Source: Aralia elata
Lineage: Eukaryota; Streptophyta; Magnoliopsida; Apiales; Araliaceae
Assembly (NCBI GenBank): GCA_034770075.1
Contig: CM068386.1
Coordinates: 45,359,990-45,423,989 of the forward strand
Reading direction: 5' to 3'
DNA: 64,000 nucleotides
The number at the start of each line of letters is the position of its first letter. The first letter of the stretch is position 1. Below the pieces are notes generated by a model. It did not search any database. It saw only the letters and a list, made by a program, of their open reading frames with translations, and was not told where the DNA came from. Both the position numbers and the translations under genes were made by a program. Positions 36,241 to 46,910 of this stretch are shown one piece after another.

Positions 36241-38530
36241 AAAATGTTGACGCAGATCTTGATACATCTTTGTGCTTCCTGGGTGTATCGAGTATCTCGT
36301 ACTGTGGGCCTCTTGTAAAATCTCTTCTCTTAATTCCGGTACTGAAGGTATCCAAACTCGATTTTCGAATCTCAGCAATCCAGTGCTATCAATCTTATAC
36401 TTCAACTCTTCACCTTCAGCTAACCGTTTCTTAATGTTACCACATTCTTCATCATTCTCTTGTGCCTCCTTCACCGTGTCCAATAAAGTCGGACTTGCTT
36501 CCATTTCTATTACTTTATCTGAATTCCTCAGATTTTTCACCTCCAACTCCATTTTCTCCATCTCTCTTACTAACTTTTCTTGCTCTGTCAACAAAAAAAA
36601 CTTCTCACTATTCTTCCTGCTTAAAGCATCTGCTACTACATTGGCCTTTCCTGGATGATATAGAATCTCACAATCATAATCCTTGATCAATTCTAACCAC
36701 CTCCTCTGCCTCATGTTTAACTCCTTTGTGTAAAGATATACTTCAGACTTTTGTGATCTGTGTATATCTCACACTTTTCTCCATAGAGATAATGTCTCCA
36801 AATCTTAAGGGCAAACACTACCGCTGCCAATTCCAGGTCGTGGGTAGGGTATCCCTTTTCATAATATTTTAACTGGCGTGACACATACACAATGACTTTA
36901 CCATTCTGCATTAACACGCAACCCAGTCCCTTGTGTGATGCATCACTGTACACTGTAAAATCTCCCGTACTATCTGGTAAGGATAACATACAGGTGCTTC
37001 ACTTAGTCGTTTCTTCAACTCCTGAAAACTCTGCTCACATTTCTCCGTCCACACATACTTAACTGTTTTCCTGGTCAAATTTGTCAATGGCATCGCTATC
37101 TTTGAGAAATCTTGAATAAACCTCTGATAATATCCTGCCACTCCCAAGAAACTTCTGACCTCTGTCGGTGTCCTCAGTTGTCCCCAATTTTTCACCGCTT
37201 CTACCTTTGCTGGATCAACAGAAATTCCTTCGTTGTCGATAACATATCCCAAAAACTGAACTCTTTTCAACCAGAATTCACACTTTGAAAATTTTGCATA
37301 TAATTTCTCTTTCCTCAATGTCTCCAGTATTATCCGTTAATGCTCGGCATGCTCCTCTTCAGTCTTCGAATACACCAGAATGTCGTCAATGAACACAACC
37401 ACGAACTTATCTAGGTACTATTTAAATACTCTGTTCATCAAGTCTATAAAAGCAGCTGGCGCATTCGTCAATCCAAACGACATCACTAGAAACTCATAAT
37501 GGCCGTAACGAGTTCTAAATTCTGTCTTGGGTACATCCTCCGTTCTCACCTTCAACTGATGATAACTAGTCCTCAAATCAATCTTCGAAAAATACTTTGC
37601 TCCTTTAAGTTGATCAAACAGATCGTCTATTCTCGGTAACGCATACTTGTTCTTGATTGTTACCTTATTCAATTCTCTATAATCTATGTACAACCTCATC
37701 GATCCATCCTTCTTCTTTACAAACAACACCGGTGCCCCCCACGGAGATACACTAGGTTGAATGTACTTCTTGTCCAACAAATCCTGCAGTTGAACCATTA
37801 ACTTTTTCATTTCTACCGGAGCCATCCTATACGGTGTTTTTGATATCGGCGCTGTCCCTGGTACTAAATCAATTATAAACTCTATCTCTCGGTCTGGTGG
37901 AAGTCTTGGCAATTCCTCTAGAAAAACATCCATGAACTCATTAACTATAGGTATCTGCCCCATGTCAAAATTCACCATTCGTGTATCCACTACATGAGCC
38001 AAATAACCCTCACATCCTTTCTTCAACATCTTCCTAGCCAGCATCATCGTGAGACAACTCATTTATCTTGGCAATTTACTGCCATAAAATACCACCTTAG
38101 ACTTATTGGGTGTCTTAAGGCGTATGCTCTTTTTCTGACAGTCAATAATTGCGTCATGGTTAAACAACCAATCCATTCCTAGGATTACATCAAATTCTTC
38201 TAAGCGTATCAGAATTAAATTCACGCTTAACGTACGTCCCCTTATTTCCACACAACAGTTCTTATGGATAAATTCTACAGGGATTACTTCTTTATTTGCA
38301 ACTTCTATGTTCATTGGGTTTTCTAACTTTTCACAAGGTAAATTTAACCTTTTAGCAAAATCATCAGACACAAATGAACAGGTAGCTCTCGAATCAAATA
38401 ATACATAGGCATTTATATTATTAATCGGAATAATACCCGACACCACTTCCTTTGATGCAACCGCGTCTTGCACAGTCATGTTGAATGTTCTAGCTGTTGG
38501 CTTACTCTGCTGCACTGGCCCTCCAATGGT
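36118..38530 (-). pseudogene. pol: Tekay element B: protease, reverse transcriptase, RNase H
   Basis: The protease reads YVLFDSRATCSF, so the glycine of the D-S-G site is replaced by arginine, besides later breaks. The reverse transcriptase keeps WGAPVLFVKKKDGSM, MSFGLTNAPAAFIDLMN and FIDD in VVVFIDDILVYSK. RNase H follows (CTVMHHTRDWVAC in the wrong frame, then SDASHKGLGCVLM). Breaks: TAA at 38063-38065, TAG at 37415-37417, a TAA near 37339, and two frameshifts, near 36980 and near 36717. It could not yield an active polymerase. Confidence 0.9.
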
Positions 38531-39570
38531 TAACTTTAGGTTACTACTCTTGTTGTCGCTTCCTCCCTCAGTATTCTTCTTCAGCGGATAATCTGAATTG
38601 ATTACCCATTCCTCCACATGAAAAACAACCACCTTTCTTTGGCTTAGGGCAATTTGGAGAAAGATGTCCTTCTTGACCACAATTATAACAAACATTCTTC
38701 CCCTTCATACACTCCCCAAAGTGATTCTTTCCACACTTGTCACATCCTTTCTTCTTCTGCTGAACACTCCCTTGCTAAGTCTCTGAGTTGTTGCCACTGC
38801 TGTTCCATTTGCGTTTCTTACTGTTGCTACCTCCACTACTAACATTCTGATTTCCACCTTCATTCTTCTTCTTATTCTTTTCCCGATTGTACTTAGACAC
38901 TTCTTTACTACCACCTTCTGCAATGATAGCTTTCTCTAACAGAGTCGAAAACGAATTAATTTGCAACACTGCCATTGCTAAAAATCTAGGGTTTCAACCC
39001 GTTCTCAAATCTCCGCGCCTTTCGCTCCTCGGTATCCACCTGATGTGGTGCAAACCTTGCTAACTCATTATATTTGGCTGCGTATTCTGAGACTGACATA
39101 TTCTCTTGTTTTAACTCCAAAAACTTAACTTCCATTCTTCCTTGCATACTTCGTGGAAAATAGTTTTCGAAAAACAATTCTTTAACTCTTTCCCACGTTA
39201 CCACTCCTTCGCCGACCCTATTTTGATTTGATTCCCACCAAAAATTAGCCTCACCTTTCATTAAATAGGTAGCAAAAGCTGTCTTTTGCTCTTCTGTAAC
39301 TCTTGCAATAATAAAAGCCTTCTCCATCTCCTTTATCCATGTTTGAGCTTCAATAGGATGTGTTGTCCCCTTAAACTCTGGCGGACCTACTTCTTTAAAG
39401 TCGTTAAAATTCGCCAATTGGTACACTGGCGGATTTCCTGCTGGTGGTACTTGATTCTGCATTGCTTGTGCTAACATGTTAACAAAGTCTTGCATTGGGT
39501 TCGCTTGACCCCCTTCGTCATTAACAGATCTTTCCTCCATTTGGTTTCGAGTTTGACTTCTCGACAGCAT
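38531..39570 (-). pseudogene. gag: Tekay element B: gag
   Basis: The ATG at 39570 (MLSRSQTRNQMEERS) matches the start used in C and D and follows TTTGTTTATTCAG|ACA. The capsid region (GPPEFKGTTHPIEAQTWIKE, WERVKELFFENYFPRS, YAAKYNELARFAPHQV) is intact for 199 codons. A TGG-to-TAG type stop at 38986-38988 and a ~2-bp loss then throw it out of frame. Zinc knuckles (CDKCGKNHFGEC, CYNCGQEGHLSPNC) follow. The third knuckle is degraded. Confidence 0.9.
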
Positions 39571-39694
39571 TGTCTGAATAAACAAAACCTTAAGTTACTC
39601 TTTGAGTTTTATTTTATGTCATAACTTATTAGTGCTAGCATTTAAAATGTAATACATAATTTAAACTCATATAACGATAACGTTGGATTTTAAA

Positions 39695-39830
39695 ATTCAG
39701 CTTACTGAATTTACCAATACGGTTTGCTGAATTAACTAATATGGTTTGCTGAATTAACCAATATGGTTTGTTGAATCAACCAATATAGTTTGCTGAATCA
39801 ACCAATAAGGTTTGCTGAATAAACATTTTT
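39695..39830. repeat. 22-bp tandem repeat between the extra ORF and gag in element B
   Basis: About five to six copies of GGTTTGCTGAATTAACCAATAT with 1-3 differences each. Elements C and D do not show it at the matching place. Confidence 0.85.
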
Positions 39831-40149
39831 CAGATAGACAGCTTACTAACTTAATTCTCAAATCTTATTTACTTAATCAAACATGTAATCATAATACTGC
39901 ATTTATATTCATATACCAAATCTTAGTGTTACACACTTACATGCCTGGCATATTTTTATAAATGCTCATTATCCCAGTTTTAAAATCAAAAGAGGGGTTT
40001 ACTAAATGATATACTCCCCTAAACACATAAGTTGGGAATACATCCTAATTACACACTACCTCTCACTGCTTGAGGTTTACATCATACATAACCCTAATAA
40101 ACAAAAGGGGTACTAATGCATCTATATACATAACAACTAAACCAACACA

Positions 40150-40749
40150 TCACTGACTGTCCGGCTGAGTCACCTCAGCATGGACATGCTCCTGCTCCTG
40201 AAGTGCATCTTCATCCACTCGGCGTCGAACAAAACGGCTCGACTCACCGACCTCAAAATGCTGTCTCCTATCTCCAATCCTGGGACTTGCATATACTGCA
40301 TCAAATGCCCGCCCCAAGGACTCGATCCTGACCTCTCTGGCCTCCAGTTCCCCTTTCAGCTGATCAACTTTCCTAGCTGCGTTGACCCACGCATCCTCCA
40401 CCCTTATCTTATCGACTATCTCTAAATCAAACTCGAACCTCAGAGCTTGATTCTCTACCTGCACTATTCTTAGTTGTAACTCTGCTAGCTCCAGCCTTCC
40501 TCTCAACTCAACTGACTGCCCCTGAACCTGATGAGTTGCATCTCTATATTGTTGCTCCATAAGCTGATGGGTTTGGTTTTCTTCCTCCAAGTGGGCAATT
40601 CTCTCTTCTAACTCATGGTTCCTGGCCATTAGGTCGCCGATCAATTCATCCTTGGGGGTATCTAGCATCACTTCTTGCTCGACCGGTTCTTCCACCGGAT
40701 CTACCTGTTCTTGGTCCACGGTGTGACTACCTTGCTGTTCTTCAAGCAT
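40150..40749 (-). CDS. Extra coiled-coil ORF upstream of gag, Tekay element B
   Basis: An uninterrupted 199-codon frame on the gag strand. The start chosen is the ATG at 40749 (MLEEQQGSHTVDQEQ), because it follows GATTATAG|G, as in the other two elements; an in-frame ATG 24 nt upstream gives 207 residues. The first ~45 residues are acidic, then a long coiled coil (HELEERIAHLEEENQTHQ to about residue 160), then a C-terminal segment with RRQHFEVGESSRFVRRRV. It is the only one of the three copies without a stop, although its own gag-pol is dead. No named family recognised. It lies about 0.58 kb before gag and 0.2 kb after the primer site. Confidence 0.75.
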   Translation of the reverse strand: MLEEQQGSHTVDQEQVDPVEEPVEQEVMLDTPKDELIGDLMARNHELEERIAHLEEENQTHQLMEQQYRDATHQVQGQSVELRGRLELAELQLRIVQVENQALRFEFDLEIVDKIRVEDAWVNAARKVDQLKGELEAREVRIESLGRAFDAVYASPRIGDRRQHFEVGESSRFVRRRVDEDALQEQEHVHAEVTQPDSQ

Positions 40750-40948
40750 CCTATAATCACAATACCAAAACAACCATACATAACATCAGTATCACAATAA
40801 AATATATTTATTGATAAAATGAAATGATATTTTATTATGTACAATCTATACTTGATGATTTTCCACAATCCATCTCCTAGCATACTCTATACGAGTTTTC
40901 TTCTAAGGTTATAACCTAGGTTTCGCATCCTAATGTTTATAACCTACA

Positions 40949-40960
40949 GCTCTGATAACA
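40949..40960 (-). other. Primer-binding site of element B (one mismatch)
   Basis: The minus strand reads TGTTATCAGAGC, differing at one position from TGGTATCAGAGC in C and D, three bases from the LTR end. Confidence 0.85.
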
Positions 40961-40963
40961 ACC

Positions 40964-42829
40964 TGTGATGCCCCCAAATCTTGGTTCTCTAACCTCGGAT
41001 TCGGTGCTCACGATCCATCAACATCATACACATTCTATGAACAATTATTACAGAATAATAAACATACATTGTTCATTTAAATAAGGTTCTACATCAAATC
41101 CCATGGTCTAATAACCTTAACTTAAAACATACCCTTAATATTACAAAAGTTTATCTAAAATTATTACATCAGATAATACGATAATTAAACATTCACATAA
41201 GTCTATTCCTGAGCTTTGCCTTTCCCTTTATCCTTCTTGGAACTTTCCGGTCTAGCTAAAATAAACGTCATGATATAGCAAGGGTAAGCAACTAGTTTGC
41301 TTAGCAAGTTTAATTACAAAGGAGATATATCATGATTAGGAAGGAATTTAACCTTTGAAACTTTCAACAATAAATATCAATTGTGAACGAATAAGAGTTC
41401 AAGTTTCAATATTTGAAAGATTGAATTAATGATGTTGAGTGGTCAACAATGACCGTGAACATATATGGAGGTTGTTAGTATTTAAACTGGTCCTCTAATA
41501 AGTTTTGGTAATTGAGGAGATCGGCCTCTCATACCCGGGGAATATGCATAATAACTTAATAAGACGGGCAAACCATTGTTTTCCAATATAATGCCTTAAA
41601 AGTTGTTCTTTTCTCAGTCTGGAATCCTTACCAAATTAATTGGTTAGGAACAGCTTTTAAAATCGATTTGATTTAACAAATTTAAACATACTTGATCTAG
41701 CTGATATAACTAGCATAGATCTATCTCATAAATAGTTCATGAATGAAAGAACTTTAACTAATTCACATTTCATCAATAATAGAACAGGAATTCAGTTGCA
41801 CCAAGTGTGAATAACAATAATTATCAAGGATGTGAAATAATTAAACAATTATCCACTAACAGGTGTTGAAATAATAATTCAAGGTTGAATTAAAGAACTT
41901 GTAGTATATAAAAGTTCGTATCAATAATCAGGATCTTACATAATGTACGAAGTTGTGTAAGTTAAGAACTGACTCAATATAAATTTGAGTAAGGTTAGGG
42001 AACTTACCTTGATCGTTGACTACTGCTACGCAATTTAATATGACTTCTTTTGAAAGACCTATCATTTATAATATTGATCTCTCAATTAGCATCACACATT
42101 TCACCCATAATATCATTGCTTTACATTATATTGTCTAATAGTCAGCCACATAGTTTAGTATTAGACATTACATTAAAGTCTTAGTGTTATAATTATCCTT
42201 TGATAATCTTTTAATCACTTCACTGCTTAATCTTTCCTTATATAAGTCTATCTTTATGATCCAGTCGGTTAAATACCCAATCCAGCAAACTGGATTCCAA
42301 ATCTAGCAAACTGGATTCAAACTGTCCCCCTAGTCCAGCATCCTGGATTCACACTATTCAATTCATCAACTGTTTTTCCTAATCCAGCAAACTGGATTCA
42401 AACTATTCAATTCATCAAATTGTTTTCCCTAATCCAGCAAACTGGATTCAAACTATTCAATTCATCAAACTGTTTTTCCTAATCCAGCAAACTGGATTCA
42501 AACTATTCCCCCTAATCCAGCATCCTGGATTCACACTATTCAATTCACCACTCTTTATGTTAATTAAATAGCATGTGAGTAAGTAATTATCGTTATTAAT
42601 TACTTAATCTTAATTAAATAATAAATAGTCAATTTATTAACTTTAACATTCTCAAATCATTAATTAACATTAATTAAATAATAATTAATTCATTCTTTAT
42701 CCCTATTTATTATTTAGTCGTAACTAAATAACAAATAGTTAGTTTAATAACACTAACTCTATTTAATTATTACCCAATGTTAATTAAATAATAATTAAAT
42801 AGTTAATTAGTAGCATTAAAATTTACTAG
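40964..42829 (-). repeat. 5' LTR of Tekay element B, truncated
   Basis: Starts TGTGATGCCCCC at 40964 and follows the split 3' LTR (20039-21150 then 32460 onward) closely, without element C, giving the empty-site sequence ATATTGATCTCTCAATTAGC. It stops at 42829 after TTTACTAG, about 1.8 kb short of the LTR end, where it joins element D's LTR. It contains the AATCCAG array at 42258-42543. Confidence 0.92.
42258..42543. repeat. AATCCAGCAAACTGGATTC array in B's 5' LTR
   Basis: More copies than in the partner array at 32659-32872, with whole CAATTCATCAAACTG-spaced units added or lost between the two LTRs. Confidence 0.88.
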
Positions 42830-44408
42830 AGTCGTCTCGACCATCGTAGAGTGCCATCGTAGAGTTGTCTCGGCCATCGTAGAGTGCCATCGTAGAGTGG
42901 AAATCGCAGAGTCTGGACAACTTCGGCACCTTTTCATAAAATGGGCATAACTTTCTCATACATACTCCGATTTGGATGATTCGAAATGATCCGGAAAGCT
43001 AAGGAGTAGACCTACAACTTTCACTATTAAGAATTAAGATTTGTTACCTGGTACAAATTCAAAATTGGGCAGTTTGGTGACGTTGTGCATATGGAGGGTG
43101 TCGGACATGCACGTATGCAACGTGTAATGCTTCCGATAATGAAAAATGTCGTTCTAAGTTATATAAGACGAACATTATGATTTATACTGATGTTTAACAT
43201 AAATAAATGATGAGTTAGAAGTTATGCAAACGATATTAAGCTTTGATTATGTGACTAATTGTAGTATCTATGTGCACTTAAATGTGTAGGATATTTGAAG
43301 GAAGTGCCTTATAATTCTATAGCAGACGCTCGAGGCAAGTTTCCTTTAACCCTACTCAATTTATATTCGAGCAGGATGCGGTGTATTATGCAAGTTCTTC
43401 TTGCTCAATTTACATTTGAGCAAGTTCCCTAACCTTACTCAAGATTATACTTGAGCAAGTACTATATATTATTGCAAGTTTCCTAACATGTACCAGAGTT
43501 ATTACTTTCAAGTTATACTTGGATTAATTATTTCCAATTACTCCACATCAAAGATAATTATTGACATTCGCACCTTGTGCCTTTGAATTCATGAATTGTT
43601 GTCGGATTGTGAAATGTTTAAATTCTTCATTCGTGAACTGTTTAAATAAATAGTCTATGCCATTTGTTTCGGCTAGACATGTGCAAGTTAATACCTTTTT
43701 AAAAGCTATCCAAACCAGTGGTTGGTACGGATTCTTGGACTGAGACAACAACCCTTGTTAGGGGATTATAATGTGTCGGTTATTCGATGCAGTCAGAGAT
43801 AAATGTTATGCATATACATGGTGTACAAGAGGCTGATCCCCTCGAGTACAACTGACGGGGCCAGGTTTTAAAAGAGTTAGTTGAATGATTGACTCTTTGG
43901 CCAAAAGTTCATGGTCGGTTGGACCATTCAACAGTAAATAATCATTATTCATTGTTTCCTTTGAACTTTGATTATATCATTTCAGCTATTTCATCAATGT
44001 TCATAAATTGTTGATCTATGCGGCTATTATTCTCATTCATTCATGATATATCTTCTTTATTCATTTTAAACTTGCTGAGCAAAGTAGTTGCTCACCCTTG
44101 CTATATCATGAAACTATTGCAGTTAAGCCGGGGAGTTCCAAAGCGGACAAAGGCAAAGGAAAGCTTAAGGAATAGTTATATATACTATCCCGTTATGTAA
44201 TCGTGGAATAGTTTTGTATTATTAATGTATTATGCGATGTATTTATTTAAGGTTATAGACCTTGGGACCGTAGTAAACCTTTTGTAATGAACAACATATG
44301 TTTATTTTATTCTGCATTAGTTGATTTATGTTGTTTAGAGGTGTATGGATGTATTTTATCGTGAGCACCAAATTCGAGGTATTGGTACCTGAATTTGGGG
44401 GTGTCACA
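42827..44408 (+). repeat. 5' LTR of Tekay element D, missing its first ~2 kb
   Basis: Matches 52407-53991 with few differences and ends GGGGGTGTCACA at 44408, followed by a primer site. It begins inside the GTAGAGT array of the LTR. The missing 2 kb would contain the LTR start, the GA-rich tract and the donor-like site, so the element's own promoter end is probably lost. Confidence 0.92.
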
Positions 44409-44411
44409 GGT

Positions 44412-44423
44412 TGGTATCAGAGC
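44412..44423 (+). other. Primer-binding site of element D
   Basis: TGGTATCAGAGC lies three bases after the LTR end, a perfect match to the common plant initiator-Met-tRNA type site. Confidence 0.92.
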
Positions 44424-44662
44424 TTTAGGTTATAAACTTTAGGGATGCGAAACCTAGGTTATAACCTTAGTATTAAACTCGTATTGAGTACGCTAGGTGA
44501 TGGATCGAGGAGATTCATTTGGTGATCATGTCTGGAGGTGGATTGTGGAAATCCATCGAGCCGAGTTGTGCATAATAAAATATCATTTCATTTTATCAAT
44601 GAATATATTTTATTGTGGCACTCACATCTTGCTGTCTATTTGTTTTTGTCTGTGGCTGTAGG

Positions 44663-45408
44663 ATGTTTGAGATGGGAGAGTCCAGTCCTTCTAGAGAGGT
44701 GGAGTTCACAGATATCCATGTGGACACAGGGTGTTTAGTGGAGGTGCAGCCGAGTGAGCCAGAGATGATGGACACTAGGGATGAGTCTGAGGCCGAGGAT
44801 GAGGATCTCGAGGAGGATCCAGTGGCGGAGGATGATGAGCCACTGAGTATGCAGATGGAATGGGCACTACTACTAGTGATATCATAGAAGAGCTGACAAA
44901 TAGGAACAAGGAGCTCGAGAATCGAGTGGTCCACTTAGAGGAGCAGAACCAGGATCACCAGGATCGGGAGGACCAGTACAGGTCATTGGCGTATCAGACT
45001 TTGGGGGAAAAAGCGGAGTTGACCCAGAGGCTGCAGGAAAAGGACCAGAGGATTGCCGAGCTAGAGGCAGAGGTTCACGGTCGGCGTGGGGTTTCTGTTC
45101 AGCTTGGTGTGATGGTTTATAACCTCTTAGAGAGGAATGTGGTGTTGGTAGGATAGATGGAGCGGGTAGAGGATCAGCTAGAGGTTACTCATCTGGAGAG
45201 AGATGAGGCTTTAGAGCAGTTAGCATCCCTGACTGCAGAGATTGATTCCCTTAGGTTAGGCTTGACCACTTCCATTAGCAGGCTGAAGGACATAGTGAGA
45301 AGGTACCCCAGGGAAGAGGGTAGCAGCAGGAGCGGGATTAGGCGCCGAGTGGTCGATAGGCTAGCTCGACGGGAGCTCCGAGTTGCAGTTCGTCGCAGCA
45401 GGCGGTGA
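44663..45408 (+). pseudogene. Extra coiled-coil ORF upstream of gag, Tekay element D
   Basis: The start chosen is the ATG at 44663 (MFEMGESSPSREVEF) because it follows GGCTGTAG|G, like the copies in B and C. The first ~60 residues are strongly acidic (ESEAEDEDLEEDPVAEDDEP), then a coiled coil (NRNKELENRVVHLEEQNQDH onward) and a very basic tail (RRVVDRLARRELRVAVRRSR). A frameshift near 44850 and a TAG at 45154-45156 break it; the TAG is one C-to-T step from CAG. About 248 codons in all. The acidic-coil-basic layout is shared by all three elements, although the sequences have diverged a good deal. Function unknown. Confidence 0.72.
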
Positions 45409-45803
45409 TGTGTATTTTTAGCATTATGTTTGTAGTAGGTCCCACTTTTGTTATAATAGGGGCATACTTATGTTGTAAATCCCTATGCTTGCAGCATGTA
45501 TGGGATAGTAGTTGAACCCCCAATTTTGTTTCTAATAGAGGGGTGGAAGGTTATTATTCCCCAATTTTGTTTGTTAGGGGATATTTAATGATTGGCAGGC
45601 TATGTTATTTAGCGTTTATAGGAGTATGCCACGTGTTAAGTCTGGTTGTATTAAAACAGTGGTGTATGATTATAAATGCAGTTGTTTTATTTAAATCAAA
45701 CTTGTTTGATAGGTGCTTTTTATTTTTGATTGTCGACTTAAATGACTTTTTGCATATGGCATAAATCTATTAGTAAAACCGACGGTTTTCTTTTAAACAG
45801 ACA
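45409..45803 (+). other. Spacer between extra ORF and gag of element D
   Basis: No credible coding sequence; the 73-codon frame at 45543 has no family signal. It ends TTTTCTTTTAAACAG|ACA before the gag ATG, which reads as a good splice acceptor. Confidence 0.5.
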
Positions 45804-46910
45804 ATGCCGCCGAGAAGACAACCCCGATACACAAGGGCGGAAGAGTCGGTGAATAACGAGGACGGTCAGGCAGACCCTATGATGACTTTTATGAACTTGT
45901 TAGCCGAAGCAATGCGGGGCAGACAAGCCGCTGCGGTTGATCAGCCAGGAAGTCATATGGCGAACTTTAAGGACTTCAAATTAGTAGGGCCACCGGAGTT
46001 TCATGGGACTACGGATCCGATTGAAGCCCAGACATGGATAGAAGAAATGGAGAAAGTTTTCGAGGTCGCACGAGTGGCCGAAGAACAGAAGACATCGTTT
46101 GCCACTTTTATGATGAAAGGTGAGGCAAATTACTGGTGGAAGGCAAACAAAGGTCGAGCTGGGGAAGGCACGATTGCATGGGCTCGTTTCAAGGAGCTGT
46201 TTTTCGAAAATTACTTTCCAGCAAGCACGCAGGAAAGTATGGAGATAAAGTTCTTGGAACTAAAGCAAGGAGGCATGTCAGTTGCAGAGTATGCCGCAAA
46301 ATTTAACGAGTTAACTAGGTTTGCTCCACATCAGGTGGACACCAAAACTAGGCGAGCGAAGAGATTTGAACAAGGGCTGAAACCTTGGGTGTATAGTAAG
46401 GTTGCGGTTTTACAGATCAACACATTTTCTACGATACTTGAGAAAGCAATCATTGCTGAGGGAGAAAATGAAGCTTTGACAAAGCACAACCAAGATCAGA
46501 AAAAGAAGAAGAGCCATAATGGTCATAAAGAAGGTAGCAGTGGGGGAAGTAACCCAAATAAGAGAAAATAGAACGACAGTCAGATGTCCGGAAACAAGTC
46601 CGGAGGGGATGCAAGGAAGAGCAATAAATGCGAGAAATGTGGAAGGAATCACTTTGGAGAATGCATGAAAGGAAAAGGAGTTTGTTTTAATTGTGGTCAA
46701 CCGGGGCACTTTGCCCCACAATGCCCAAAGGCGAAGGCAGGAAGTTATTTTTCTGATGGCGCTTCAGATCATCAGAAGAAGGATTGCCCAAAGAGGAAGA
46801 GCGATGTAGGCAGTGCTAACCAAGGGAACAACAGTAAGCTGACTATCGGAGGACCAGCACAGCAGAACAGACCAGTAGCACGCACCTTCAACATAACAGT
46901 ACAGGATGCG
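45804..46910 (+). pseudogene. gag: Tekay element D: gag
   Basis: MPPRRQPRYTRAEESVNN opens the frame. The capsid-like segment follows (GPPEFHGTTDPIEAQTWIEE, WARFKELFFENYFPAS, YAAKFNELTRFAPHQV), then a lysine-rich linker and knuckles CEKCGRNHFGEC and CFNCGQPGHFAPQC. The third knuckle is ruined (SYFSDGASDH has lost both leading cysteines). One stop, TAG at 46569-46571, sits where relatives have tryptophan (TGG). The frame continues into pol without a shift. The end given is approximate, as gag and pol are fused. Confidence 0.93.
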
